This document shows, piece after piece, positions 1 to 12,123 of a stretch of DNA of 64,000 nucleotides. Position 1 is the stretch's first letter, and each line of letters opens with the position of its first letter. The notes under the pieces were generated by a model. The model searched no databases and had not been told where the DNA came from. It saw only the letters and a list, made by a program, of their open reading frames with translations. The DNA is from Romanomermis culicivorax (lineage: Eukaryota; Nematoda; Enoplea; Mermithida; Mermithidae): NCBI GenBank assembly GCA_963922205.1, contig CAWUHX010000068.1, forward strand, positions 496,001-560,000, read 5' to 3'. The translations under genes were made by a program, and so were the position numbers.

Positions 1-821
1 TTTTCAAAATACAATAAAGAATTATTACAAAATTTTACAATCACCGTCTTTCAAGCATAGGAATGGCATACGTTACAATTTATCAAAGTCTAAAAATATA
101 TAATCTCTAACTTTGGATTCGACTATACTATGCATTGACTAGCGAGACACGAAAATTTTCGGCAAGTTTACAAAGTAAATAAAAATATAAACGCAAAAAT
201 GAAATACAGTCGAAACGCATTTTACTGCGGGTGGAAAGTTGGAATTTTCAGGGTTATTGAATATTGGAAGAGATGTTCGCTTGTCAATACTTTCCACATC
301 GATGTGAAAATTGAAAAAGGTTCTTATTGTGTGAGTAATAAAATCATGAAAAAAAGTTCCCACGAATTATGAAAACAAATTCCGAGGAAGAATTGTTTTA
401 CAAATCCGGGCGTTTTTCCAAAAAGGAATGATCTCTTTACGTCCACCCACTTGTAAAATTTCCCGTCGAATGCTGGAAAATTACGAGGAAAGTCTACAGA
501 TGTAAATTCTGACATTGCATCCGATATATCACAATTACACAAATGTGAAAAATAATGGAAGCCCGGACTAGCCAGCTTAGTTCAATAAAGTTATTTATGC
601 GATCATTTTTACCGAGTTATAAGCTTTCAAACTTCTCAAAAATTTAAATTTTTTCATTAGGAACTGTCGAAGACAGCGTTATTGAAAATTTCGAAATCCT
701 CTATCGAATAATTCTTTCATGTGGCTGCTGAAATATGGTAAGCGAAGTTTCAATTTTTCACATTTGAAATTTTTTGTGAGCAAGTCCAAAGAATTTACAT
801 TTGAAGATTTCCCTCGTTAGG
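1..821. other. 3' flank of the MARCH-like gene, nothing recognised
   Basis: This AT-rich stretch lies downstream of the minus-strand MARCH-like gene and probably holds its 3' untranslated region. Short open frames occur on both strands but show no domain, no splice-site support and no codon pattern suggesting a gene. Confidence 0.4.
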
Positions 822-3800
822 CTAAACCGTCGAAAATCGCGGAATTCGATCATCGTCGGGAGCGTCGTCGCTGGTGGCTGCAGTGTCGGAATTTTCTTGA
901 CGACCCGTGGTCGGTTTGGTCGACGGACGACGACTGCCGTTATTTACATTTTCGTCATTTTTTACGTTATTATTGTTATTATAACGGGAGATTAAACGAT
1001 GTTTATTGGCGCGGAAATATTCCGGATCGCGCTCGGGTCGATATTCTTCAATTTCCCATTCTTGATTCATCATCCAAAAACGGGTCATCCAACGGTAAAT
1101 TGTGGCCTGGGCTTTCACTTGAACGTACATTGCCAAGAAGAAAGCGCAAAAGAACATTATGCCGCAAACCAAAGTTATGACTTCTTGGCTGTTGAGTTCG
1201 ACTTTCTCGTTGGGACCTCTGAAAAAGGGGAAGAAGAAAAAAATGTTAACAGAGCGGTATCAAAATCAGCAAATTTAGAGCTCTAATATGTCAAAATACA
1301 GCGCAGAAAACTGGGAAAGGAGAGTTCCGTTTACTGTGTTATTCGGCCGAGGGACATGAAGAAATAATTTTGACGGTGGATATGAAAGTCTGAAACCTGC
1401 TATCTTTTGAAATTGGTGTGATTGATAAACCATTTCCAACAATGTCAGGAAACAAGACTTGTATATCAAATTTCTGACAGGCATGGTGGGATTTCAGAAA
1501 ATCCAACAGTCTCCATGCTTGCAGTTTAGTAGTTTTGCACTGAAAGGTTTTGATTCTGAATTTCGAGACTTGTATACATGACAATTCAAAAACTACGATC
1601 TGAAATCAAGGAGTATCTTGAGCATCATGGTACAAGACTTGTATATCAAATTTCTGACAGGTATGGTACCTACCTGGTCCTGAGGCACAAAAACTTAACG
1701 AACAATCTACTTTCCATTAGAAACAGTATAAAAACTAAAACATCGTGATCATAATGAAACAGAAAATCACCCCATTTACTACCAGGAATCTAGCATTTTA
1801 AACTCAATCATGACTGCTTTATACTGATCTCTCAGTCAGGCTTTATTATGCATGCTTGTGTCTGCATTGTGTAGAAACGATCGAAAAATTTTGCACCGAA
1901 CAAATTTTTTGTTTCAAGTGAAACTAACTTTAAAAATCACAGCAATTACATTTGTTCATTCTAAGGTTTTATCATAATGCTGAAAATAAATACTTTTGTT
2001 TGGATATTGTTAAAGCTGCTAACCACTAATGTTGTAACGTTTCTTTTTGCAGCAGATGATCGACTGCTAGAACATCACCTCGATATTTATGAGCAAAAAC
2101 ACTTTTGTTACTGTACTCTGTTCATTATGAAATAATCGATCCAGCGACTCCATGAAAGCAAGCTCAATACATAAAAAACTAGCTCATTACCGTGATCAAC
2201 GAAAGAATTTTTCGTTAGTGGGTGGCGAACAGAGCAGCTAAAAATTTTCTTCAATATCCTAGTAAAGTGGTCAAAATGTCTCGAGTAGCACTCCGGAATC
2301 GACTTAGTTCTGTCGAAATCGACAGTAAACGAGCATGATAATTTTTCAACGATTTTGGCCCTTACCGTTCTCATGACGAAATCTAGCGTTTTCCTACAGT
2401 ATAAAATGTTTCATTAGCTTAAAATTACGTATCAAATTGAACCTACTTTTTTGATCTTCGCTGCATCTAAGATTTTAAATTAAATTATCTACAGTTAACA
2501 ATAATTGTATTCAAAATTTAAAGACTTTCGATTATTCTAACCTCTGAGTAATTTTAGGGATGTGGAAATGACCGAGATTGAAAATCAAGAAGCATGCCAG
2601 GGACAATATTTATATTCAATAATGCCACAATGAGACGAGTGAACTTAACGGCCGGAACAATTTTGGAATCTTAATTTGCTAAAATATCGAAGAACGTAAA
2701 CTTTTTATCGATTCCCTCGGTAGAAACGCCTAAAACTTCGACGGCTTCGGGGTCAAAAATTTTTATTCTGTGCAGAAAATGTCCAACGTAGCCAAAAAAA
2801 CGGTGTACTGTGCACAAAAACGCCTGTGCTAATGTCCGCAGGTCCCTCTAGCGACTGAGACGTATACGATATTTTAAAAAAATTTGGACTGAAGACTGCA
2901 TTGTTTAAAAAGTAAAGAAAAAGCTCCTTTAATGAAGTCTAAAATGTCACAAAACTAGGTTTTTGAGTATTGCGTGAAACTCCTAATTTTCGCTAATAAA
3001 AATTAGATTTTCGTTCTGAAGCAAGGTATGTATAATTTATTCTTACTTTCTAACGTATTTATTATTCCGTTGACTTTCAAACGATATCACGGTTAATGTA
3101 GCGCAAGCGAACATAATTAGCACGGCTAAAATGAACGTAACGTGCAAAAATTTGTCCCGTCGACAACACGGTGGACATTGAAATTTTCGTATCTGGAAAA
3201 AACAAAGCGATTGAATTCGTCAATATAAATCGGAAATTTTTTAGAAAATTTTAGTACGTCGCAAAAAATTTTTTCGAGATTTAAAAATGGTATAATTGGA
3301 ATATTTTTCATGAATTCCCCCTAATTTATTTGGAAGAAAGTCTATCAAAATTAGTAATTTCTTGTGGATGAGAAGAGAATAGCTCCACCTAGATCAGTGA
3401 CAAAACTCATCTTACTCTAATTGTTTTATGTCGCTGGTATTTATAACCACATAATTCGCAGTGAGGTGATCTATGTGATTTTCGTCGCGATATGTCGAGC
3501 CACCTCTAAAATTGAGATAGTATAGTAAAAAAAGTTACACCTGAATTTCCAAATGCAGGGAAGTATTACAAACATTCTAACTTTAAATCAAAGTACTATC
3601 AATACCATACATGTAATTGGGGCGGGAAGTGCTATGGGAACCCCCCCCCCCAAAATTGTCGACCATAAGGGCAGCCATTGGGCGACCGCCCACCCAGGAT
3701 TTTCCAATCCTATGGCTAGCCATATGATAGCCGTAGGGACCCCCCATACTTTTGGTCGGAAAAAAATTGGAAGATGTCAATTTTGTGATGAAAAATGTCA

Positions 3801-6800
3801 ACTTTTGAACAAAAAATGGTCAAAAATGTGAATTCTCTGGGCGCTGGGCGCCATGAATACATTTTCCGGTCTTTTTAGAAAAAAATTACTATTTTTTGAA
3901 ATATTTTTCGGACTTTTTTCGTGAAATAATCGCATTATTTTCTTTGAGGATCCCCTCACCTCAAAATTTTGGGAATTACTGACCCCACCCCCGACCTCGG
4001 GGCCCCGTTACATGTTGATCAATACTGATTATAAGTAGAAAGTACACATAAAGAAAATTTTTAAGAACAAAAATAAAAAGTTCAAACTCTTAAATTTTAA
4101 GCAAATTTTCTACTCACAAGAAGGCACGACGAATGGACGAATTGCAATGATCCTGAACATCGGCAGGGCGACATCAACGGCTCGGTTTTATCGCCAGGAG
4201 AATGGCAAATGCGGCAAAGAGGAACGTTGCTCGACGATGTGGACGATAAACTCCATTTCGAAACTTGAACACCTTGTTCGCGGCTCGCTATTACTCCTAG
4301 TCGACAAAAAAAGTCAATAAAAATATTTGCAAGACTGACATATTTTTGACAACTGTTTTTTTAAATTGAATTTTTTTACAAGAAATATGGAAATGACATT
4401 TACCGGGACGAGACGATTCTTGAACCGATCCTTCGAGAACGCGAACGCTGGTGGCGCTTTCTTTCCTCGGCGCTTTAGAAAGCAAATGAGCAACTTGAGG
4501 TGAAGAAAGGCTCGTTTTCAAAGGACATCGGTTCGTGTCGAAACTAGTGGTCAACGATTCAGCTTGACCGCAAATCTGAAAAACATAAGAATTTAGTATT
4601 TAGGGTGCAAGTTTCTGGTACCTGCGAAAAAACTGTCTCCGTAGCACGAAGTCAAGAGGCGTTGAAAACATACTGAAATTCCAATTTCTTATGATAAAAA
4701 TTCTAAAATATATTTTACAAGAAACGTTGGACAACAGCATGAAATTTGAAAACCATGGGTTATTATGGTTGAGCAAAGTTCATTTTGATTAAAAATACAA
4801 AATTACCTGAAAATTGATTTTTAACGATGGAATTCAAAAAAGAGCAAACAAGGTTTTGAAAGCATTTTTGACTAAAATCATTGAATTTCGGACTTAAATT
4901 TTTTTTGAGTATACTGATAGCAAACGTGTATATACCAAAAATCATATTACTTGGCACATTGCACCGTATTCCTCGCGGTTGAAATTTTCGTGCGGCAAAG
5001 AATATTTGGGCATCAAACCATCGTGCAATAACCGACAAATGCGGCACGAGCACACGTTTACGGAAGTTAAAAGCGGACCGTGAGCCGAACTACAACATCT
5101 GGGGCAATGAGAGCAAAGTGCACCGACCTTTGTTCTGAAATAAGATTGACATTATTTACATTAAAGATTTAGAGCACTGGAATATAGATATTTTCTATAA
5201 TAACCTGAAGCTTGTATCAATAACATGCTAATTATGCATTTGAAGTTGAACAACAATTAAGGGCTTTTTGTTGATTTTAGCTTATTTATGTTGAACAAAC
5301 AAATTTTCACATTATCTTATGTAATCGACAAATTATATAAAGGCTGAAAATGCACTCTTGGTGTTCTAAAAGCATAAGAATGAATAATGTATTCTCTCAA
5401 CCATTTTTGTACAAAAATCACTTGTTTTAGAACAAGTTGGTAGAGATAGACAACATAATGCTGTCGAGCTTTTTCGCAGCACGGCTTTTACTGTTAATTC
5501 ACACTTCATAGTAATGATATGCGACAATTCGAAACGAACGTATTTGCGTGGTCGCGTGATCATGAGCGAAAAACCTATGTTATCAAAATTAATGCTCAAC
5601 ATGAATTAATATTGACGTCATCCGCTGAAGCAGAGGATTTGCATGTTTCTTGTATATGTAATAACAGTAGCGGTCACGGAGTGTAGAATAATTAAAGGTA
5701 GTGCGTGTGTACTGTAGGAAATCAATTTTTCCGGATCACATCATCATTGTATTGTCCTGGAACAAAAATTACAGTATAAAAAATCTTGTGAGGAAAAGTC
5801 ACAAGATGTAAATTCTGTTAGGGTGTATGATTGTATGAAAAAATGATCTCTGATTCATCAACGGTTTTTAAATTATTTCTTATCCGAGGTCCAAAAGTTA
5901 AAAATTGATATGTTCAGAACCCGAGCAGATTTTGTAATGCGGTCGCAGTTGTCTGTCGCAGCAGTCAATAATCTGTTATTACAGTCTTACTGTACTTTCG
6001 TTTTTTAGAATTTGGCGACGTTGCAGAATTTCATTTTGTAAAGATTGAAGCCTAAAAACCGTACAGTAAATTTGATCTAGTGCAGATAAACTGACAGAGG
6101 CGTAGCTTCCAACAGAAAATAACCATCGCTTGCAAATCAGTTGATAGCGGAAAAACATAACCCTAGAGTTACAAAATACTTCAAAAAGCTCACTTACGTA
6201 TCAAACATAAATGACTACTTGAATAAAAATTCGTATTCTTTCTGGATAACTAAAAATTAAAAAGCTTACCCTCTTTCCAATACTTGCCAAGACTTCATCA
6301 TTTTCGAATTTTTGGCACGTTGTTCATCTTTCGAATAAGACATATCATAATCTACGTCGTCGTCACCTTTTCGTGACTCTCGTCGATTATCTTCTCTTTC
6401 ATCGATTAAAGTTATTTTCGAAGAATTTTTCGAATCGATTAGAGATTTTTTCGCATCGATATTTCCTTTCACATCCGCATTTTTTATACACTGAGAAAAA
6501 TAACTCAAATTAATCGGTTCGGTGAACGTTTTCGATAAATGCGATATTTTGTGCACCGACGGGCGTTGTTGTTCGATGGAAATTTGATGATTATCGGCTT
6601 TGGCCGACTCGTTGAAATGGCAAGTTTTTTCGTCCAACGTTAATAGGGGCATTTTTTCGTGGCATAACGAGCGCGATTCCGAGCCGTTATTATCATTATT
6701 TTTATGCAAATGAGGTTCCGGTTCATCATCATCCGCCTTAGTTTCGCCGTTCCGATGACTACGGCCGTAATGGTCGAGGTTGTACGACATTCTAGCGACA

Positions 6801-6808
6801 GTTTCCAT
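822..6808 (-). CDS. MARCH1/8-like membrane RING-CH E3 ubiquitin ligase (7 exons, 568 aa)
   Basis: Exons on the minus strand are 6808-6270, 5134-4951, 4575-4404, 4296-4118, 3505-3416, 3192-3047 and 1218-822. All junctions are GT/AG with matching phases, and the summed length (1707 nt) is a whole number of codons ending in a stop. Exons 4-5 encode a C4HC3 RING-CH finger (about residues 325-380): CRIC, then CRC, HSSC, a WL pair and CELC. The spacing is that of the MARCH family, whose members move ubiquitin from an E2 onto membrane proteins in the endosomal/plasma-membrane system. Two membrane segments follow (about 404-425 and 452-471), with the MARCH8-like order RING, RRxK, TM1, short loop, TM2, cytosolic tail. 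The tail is Asn-rich. The first 180 residues are charged and unlike known family members. Exon 2 adds an unexpected Cys-rich block. The family is clear; the choice between MARCH1/8 and another subgroup is inference. Confidence 0.88.
3606..4017. mobile_element. Family-B MITE (CATACATGTA ends) with 8-bp target duplication
   Basis: A non-autonomous element of 412 bp lies in the intron between RING-CH exons 4 and 5 of the MARCH-like gene. It begins CATACATGTAATTGGGG and ends with a slightly mutated inverse (TTACATGTTG). It is flanked by the exact duplication ATCAATAC (3598-3605 and 4018-4025). It contains C-runs and no transposase. A close relative with intact ends is at 10030-10434. Confidence 0.8.
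4951..5134 (-). CDS. Exon 2 of the MARCH-like gene: extra Cys-rich segment
   Basis: This exon (61 codons) sits N-terminal of the RING-CH finger. It holds a dense Cys cluster: CSHCPRCC, then about 17 residues later CSCRIC. Eight cysteines within roughly 35 residues suggest a small metal-binding module. It is bounded by a TTTCAG acceptor and an AA|GTAATA donor, and both junctions keep the reading frame with exons 1 and 3. I know of no such module in MARCH1/8 proteins, so its function is unknown. Confidence 0.7.
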
Positions 6809-6851
6809 ACCACGAAACGAAAAAACCCGCGTCGAATGATCACCGTTTCTG

Positions 6852-6859
6852 TGACGTCA
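6852..6859. promoter_or_regulatory. Palindromic CRE/ATF-type site TGACGTCA
   Basis: A perfect TGACGTCA palindrome lies 44 bp upstream of the MARCH-like start codon. A second copy lies at 5613-5620 in the first intron. The full palindrome is the classical CREB/ATF binding site, and its promoter-proximal position makes a regulatory role plausible. Binding is inference only. Confidence 0.35.
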
Positions 6860-6868
6860 TTCGTAGAA

Positions 6869-7294
6869 TGATATTATGAATAAATATGTCACCGATGTTG
6901 GCGTTTTTTACTAAATTTCGCTTTTGCGGAGCACACAATTTGGACCTGAAAATAATTTATGAAGCCTTTAGCAAACGAGCAGAACTTCCAGGCGATAAGA
7001 TACATGTTTTTGGGAATACGCCGGCGTTGCAGGCAAGAATTGGTTAAAAAATTGGAACAACTGTTGCAGCAGCGAATGATATGATATGCCGCAGTGTATA
7101 TATACTAACAAGATTAGTCGATTACAAATGGGAAAAATTGTGAACCGAGACTTCAGTCAGGGATAACATCAGGCCCTCCGTTCATCAGAAAGAGTTGAGC
7201 TAGAGCTAAGCTTCAACGCAAGCTGCAGCATAACTCCCACAGAGAGAACGTATCCAGAGAGTTAAGCTGTAGCTTAAGTTGCTGCAGCTTAAGG
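6869..7294. other. Upstream region of the MARCH-like gene
   Basis: This holds the presumed promoter side of the MARCH-like gene, then a stretch rich in GCTGCAGCTTAAG-like words (about 7190-7294). Those words recur in inverted form just beyond the MITE at 7477-7500, suggesting an older small foldback repeat into which the MITE inserted. Confidence 0.4.
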
Positions 7295-7476
7295 CATACC
7301 TGTAATTGGGGGGGGGACCCCCCCAACTTGGCCAACCATATACCCAACGACCCCCCAGTTTGGAAAAAAATTAAAAAAATTTGCAAAAAAGTGTATGTTT
7401 TTGGCCTTTTTGAGAAAGATTTCGACTTTTTCCGACCCCCCCCTCCACCCAGCTGGTCGGACCTCTTACAGGTATG
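7295..7476. mobile_element. Family-A MITE (CATACCTGTA ends), 8-bp target duplication GCTTAAGG
   Basis: This 182-bp element begins CATACCTGTA and ends TACAGGTATG, a perfect 10-bp inverted terminus (apart from the next bases). It is flanked by exact copies of GCTTAAGG. Internally it carries G and C runs and a T/A-rich core with TTTGGCC. There is no coding capacity. An 8-bp duplication points to hAT-type transposition. Confidence 0.85.
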
Positions 7477-7709
7477 GCTTAAGGTACAGCTCAACTTAAC
7501 ATGTGGAAAGCGCTTTGTGGTGCATGTAATGTCTATACTATTCATGAATAGTGAATACATTTCGTTTCAATATCGTTTCTCTCACGCAATGAGTTCTCCA
7601 TCGCAGAAAAGTCATTCTTTCGTTGATAATGAACGATTTTTAAAAAATTTTCCCAACATTAATGTTAGGTCACCTCCAAATAGATGTAAACATTATTTAT
7701 AGATGTATC

Positions 7710-7810
7710 AGAATCCGAAATGAAACCCGAAATTACCCGACCATTTTGTTCGACCCGAACCCGATATTCTTACAATTTTGGACCCGGACCCGAAGAAATT
7801 GTTAAGAATT
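7710..7810 (+). repeat. Dispersed repeat, copy 1 (ACCCGA-rich)
   Basis: About 90 bp rich in ACCCGAA words closely match 9140-9240. The open frame running through 7720-8190 starts inside this repeat and shows no domain, so I treat it as non-coding. Confidence 0.55.
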
Positions 7811-9139
7811 CTAATTCGGATCTGATATATAAAATTTTCATTCAGCTGAAAACAAATACCCATGTTAAAAAATACGATGATACATCTATCAACTATCGAA
7901 ATATGAAAAGTAACAAATTAACATGTTATTGCTTAGATCATTGTGAAACAGACTTCGATTTAAAACATATTACGTTTGCTGAAATTTTTCCAATTTGGGA
8001 CTTTACACGTTTTATACTTTTTAAAGTGTCCAAAAAGAGGTGGAAAAAAGCCGAAAAAATATTTGGACCGCTTTCCGGACTACTTTCCACAGGATGCGGC
8101 AGAACATTTTTCATAATTTTTGTAGGCAATAATGTTCAACATAATGTGTTAAAATTTCAATCCGATTATTTACCATTTTGGGAGTTGTAGGACATTGTGG
8201 GAGGCACACATTGCACTGTCATTCAAATATCTTTCGAATCTGAATGAATCCCAACCAATGAAGTTCTAAGAAAACAGGATTCGTCTATATAATAATTTAG
8301 AAGAAAAAATGCGGCTTGAAGTCTTAGTAAATTTTCAATTGTCTAGCTTCAATAATTGCTGAACGACATGCGTCAAATGAAAGGTCAAGAATGTTAAAAT
8401 TTCCATTAAATTTCAAAAATGAAGTCATTTCTTGACGTTTAGTTACAGGAAAACGCAAGAAGATTTATTCCAATGCATTTTGTTGTATTCGAAAGGTACT
8501 ACAATCGATTATTATTCATTTGGCTAACCTCAAGTGGTGTGAAACGGGGTGCCTTCAACTGTAAAAAATTTTCTTACGCCTTATAACATAGGTCTGAGTC
8601 AGACAGATGCCATTTACGTTGTAACGTTATTAGCAGCTTCAACTTTTTTAACTGAATTGGTGAAAAAATGAATTTCTGTTGCATCTCTTAAAAGACACCC
8701 CGTTGCACAACCATCAATAAAAGATCGATGAAATTGTGCCAGTGATCCGATCCACATCTTTTCTTTTTATTCGTCCAATCTGAACGTTTTTAATTTTTCC
8801 TACTTCCCGTTGATGATAAATTTTTCTGGTTATTTCGACTTCATTTTTGACACTTTAAAATGGCATAAAAAGTGTAAAGTAAGATATCACAAAATTTATT
8901 TTCATACCCAATGAACAAAACTTATATTTCTAAACATTTATAGAGACTAGAAAATGTCAAAAATGTTAAATTTACAACTTTTGGAGTACTGTAGGTATGC
9001 GAATTTCGACTTTTGTGCCGAATGAGTACTGTCGCAATACTCAGCATGATCATAGGTAAATAGAGCAGCAAGTCACATCTCTCAGAAATCGTGTTTTAAT
9101 GATGTCACACAGATACGCGTGTGGAAAAATATAATGAAT
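7811..9139. other. No recognised feature
   Basis: AT-rich sequence between two dispersed repeats. No supported exon, RNA gene or element ends were seen. Confidence 0.4.
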
Positions 9140-9250
9140 CCGGACCCGAAATGAGACAAGAAATTACCCGACTATTTTGCTAGACCCATCCGAACCCGAT
9201 ATTCTTAGAATTTTGGACCCGGACCAGATATTTTCAAAATAAGCCATCCG
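9140..9250 (+). repeat. Dispersed repeat, copy 2 (ACCCGA-rich)
   Basis: This is a second copy of the repeat at 7710-7810, with scattered substitutions, in the same orientation. The 1.3 kb between the copies shows no gene or element that I recognise. Confidence 0.5.
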
Positions 9251-9722
9251 ATACATCCCTTATGTGAAAAAATGATAATAAAGCGAACATTTTTGAGTGA
9301 AATTACACCCAGAGGATTATAAAAACATTTCAACACACAGAATTGTCAAGCTGCAGCTACGCCTAACCAGAGGACTGTTGCAGAAGTTAAAAGTGAGGAG
9401 CTCGGAGTTAGCAGTAAAGTGGGGTGCTAGTAGGCGACTCCTAGTCTAGTGATTGGGAGCAAATTAGATGATTTATGAGCGATTCTAGGAGCGAATTTCT
9501 AGGTGGGTTGCAGATGTATTAGGATAATTTTCAGTGGTGTTTTCACTCCCAGGTGTACAACACAAAATCTAGGAAGGTTTATTTTCTTCTGCTGTATATA
9601 TATCTTTCATCATTGTCTTTTGAAAATTTATAAGCAATAATCAGTGATTTCTTTTTTTGAAAACTCTTGGACCAGGAGTATTTTCCTCCTAGATTCACAA
9701 TTATCTGCAACAGGGCTTTGAG

Positions 9723-9979
9723 TAGACGCGCACGGCAAGAATTTTCCAGAAGGGGGTCCTCGGACTCTTCATCGAGAGGCTTGAGGGGTGAGTGAGCGAA
9801 AAAACAAAAAAATCTCCACAAGAATGTTTATATATCACACATAATATGCATAAAAATGATCGGTAGTTGAAAAAACTTCAGGAGGGATGCTTGAACATTT
9901 TCTTCGGTTCAGGTAGGAGTGTCCACATTCTCACGTAGGAGAGTTTACCCCCATAAACCCGCTCCTATGTGTACGCATG
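9723..9979 (+). mobile_element. Family-C MITE (TGCACGGCAAGAA end), imperfect 8-bp duplication
   Basis: This 257-bp element runs from TAGACGCGCACGGCAAG to GTACGCATG. It is flanked by GCTTTGAG on the left and GCTTAGAG on the right (one mismatch). Family relatives are at 18561-18798 and, in reverse, at 14024-14482. It is non-coding. Confidence 0.7.
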
Positions 9980-10029
9980 GCTTAGAGTACAATATAGAGT
10001 AAAATACAAGAAAGTTTGATCAGGAGAAG

Positions 10030-10434
10030 CATACATGTAATTGGGGGGGGGGGGGGAAGTGCTATGGGAACCCCACTCCCAGAAATCGTCGACCATATAC
10101 CTAGCCATTGGGCGACCGCCCTCCCCAGGATTTTCGATCCGATGGCTAGCCATATGGTAGCCGTTGGGATCCCCATACTTTTGGTCGGAAAAATACTGAA
10201 AAATGTCAATTTTTGAACGAAAGTAAAAAATGTGAATTTTCTTGGCGCTTCGCGCTATGGATACATTTTTTCGGTCTTTTTAGGGAAAAATTACTATTTT
10301 TTGAACTATTTTCGTGAAAAAATCGATTTTTTTCCTTGAGAGACCCCTCCCCCCAAAATTTTGGGAATTACTGACCCCCGGCCCCAAAAAAGTCGCCCAA
10401 CCCCCCTCATGCCTCGGGGCTCTTTACATGTATG
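10030..10434. mobile_element. Family-B MITE, intact ends, 8-bp duplication AGGAGAAG
   Basis: This 405-bp element runs from CATACATGTAATTGGGG to CTTTACATGTATG, with a G run of about 13 near the left end. Exact AGGAGAAG copies flank it (10022-10029 and 10435-10442). It is the best-preserved member of the family also seen at 3606-4017 and truncated at 23601-23702. Confidence 0.85.
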
Positions 10435-11368
10435 AGGAGAAGCATTGAATTTTGAGTTGTCTGATCCGGCGAAATGAATGTCATGTAATATAGGAAAGAG
10501 TGAAAATTGCATACTTAATACACACATGCGACAATAGCATAAAACGAAGAACATTTTCAACACGGCAGCGACGAGAACAGATGCTGCCAGTACTATTGCC
10601 AAGCTATATAATTGAACTTCCGCATGTTGGCTCACATGAATAATAAATATGCAAATGAGTTGAACATTCTAGCAAAGAGTAATATCAATAATATCTAGGC
10701 ATCCGTACGTATTTACTTCTTGGATATACCTAGATCATTTACTTAAAGAAGAAAAAGTTGCCGCTGAAAATGTCCCCATGGCGACCTCTCATGGCGTCAC
10801 TTTTACAACTTTCATCAAAAAAAGACCTTGGTTGGGATACAGTTGAAAAAACCAATTAATTGATTGCGGCGCGACATTTGCAAGGAATAGTAATAATTTT
10901 TGGGCCAGAAAAAATCTCTTAACGCTGTCTCTGAAAAATTCCTTTTGTGAAAAAACAAGTCATTTTCAGGGGTGAATTTCGTTACCGATGACAAAAGACG
11001 TCATTTCTTAAACATTCCTTCGAAGGCCGGAGAGAAGAGAAGGATAAATTTTTCCGACAGTGAAAAAATCGATGAACAATGAAACCCAAGGGCAAAAATA
11101 GTATGATCTAATACCCGAGCGGATACAATATTCATACTATGATTAATTAGGCATCAGCAGCATTCTGCATAATTGTAAATGGCACGTTTCCGTTTTGGGT
11201 GTGTATATATTAGCTTGGGAAGCAGCCAAGGTGGATGGACAGACCTAATATAATTTTGATATTGCTTCGCAATCCGAAGGTCTGATAGAGAAAAACCTTT
11301 CACATATAAATTCTAGATAAACAAATGTTAGTAAGTATATTATACTTGTCAGAAAACACATTTTAGCA

Positions 11369-12123
11369 GGGTTTTTTTACAACGAGTCCCATTAGAATTC
11401 GTGCTAATGAAAAAATATTCACCAGCACAGTTAGCATAGCACGGTAGAAAAATGTTACCTTGTTGATGTCAAACTAATGTAGGAGTTTGTCATTTCTGAT
11501 AACCTACTTTTACTGTAGGTATCATCAAATCATCAAATCACGCTTGATGTCGGTACTTTCAAAAGGAATAAGACCCTCGTCTGATTCTAAATAAATTAGT
11601 TCACATTATGCACTCGGTTAGTTAACAGAAAAGTTCAGTGGTTAGTTTGACAGTAAAACTTTTAGAAATCGCTAAAGTCACGTTCTGTTTACATAATATA
11701 GCTTATAGGTTTTCATTGTATCTGGAACTGCGCTTCAACTTCAATATGGGTTCTAGATTGATTTTTTCAAAAAACTTACAAGTACATTAGCTACTCACTA
11801 TTACTGATTTGCTTCAACTTCACCATATGTCAAAACAGCTGTTTTCAAATTACTCAAGTAGTGTCCAAGAGGTTAGAGCCGAAGCTGATGCGGATTCGAG
11901 TTACAGTCACGCACTAAGCAAAAGTGACGAAGAGAATGAGAATCTTGACGAAGTTGTTATTTGGGAAAACGACGATTTTTGATTTTTCACCACAATTATC
12001 TTTAACTTTCTTCCGGAACTTTTTTTTTAAATTCATCATTTTTGTCATTAACGCCCGTGCTAACGTCAAAAAATTTTCATTAGCACGGCTCTGGTTTCGT
12101 TAGCACCGTGCGAAAAAACCCTG
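11369..12123. mobile_element. hAT-like element with CAGGGTTTTTT ends
   Basis: The terminal inverted repeat is CAGGGTTTTTT...AAAAAACCCTG. Just inside both ends, inverted short words (GTGCTAA / TTAGCAC) recur in subterminal positions, as is common in hAT elements. The flanking 8-mers (CATTTTAG, ATTATTAG) are only partly alike, so the copy is old. The one open frame inside is the 51-codon frame at 11827-11982. Confidence 0.65.
11827..11982 (+). CDS. Small acidic open frame (51 aa) inside a hAT-like element
   Basis: An ATG-to-TGA frame of 51 codons encodes a polar, Ser/Asp/Glu-rich peptide with an acidic C-terminus (ENLDEVVIWENDDF). It has no membrane segment, zinc finger or recognised domain. 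It could be a surviving fragment of the element's own gene or of host sequence picked up by it. It could equally be a chance frame, although the codon pattern is unusually free of AT bias. Confidence 0.3.
   Translation: MSKQLFSNYSSSVQEVRAEADADSSYSHALSKSDEENENLDEVVIWENDDF

Noticed and set aside
7720-8190. 156-codon plus-strand open frame
   Set aside because: It starts inside a dispersed ACCCGA repeat, lacks any domain or splice support, and the repeat's other copy is not open.
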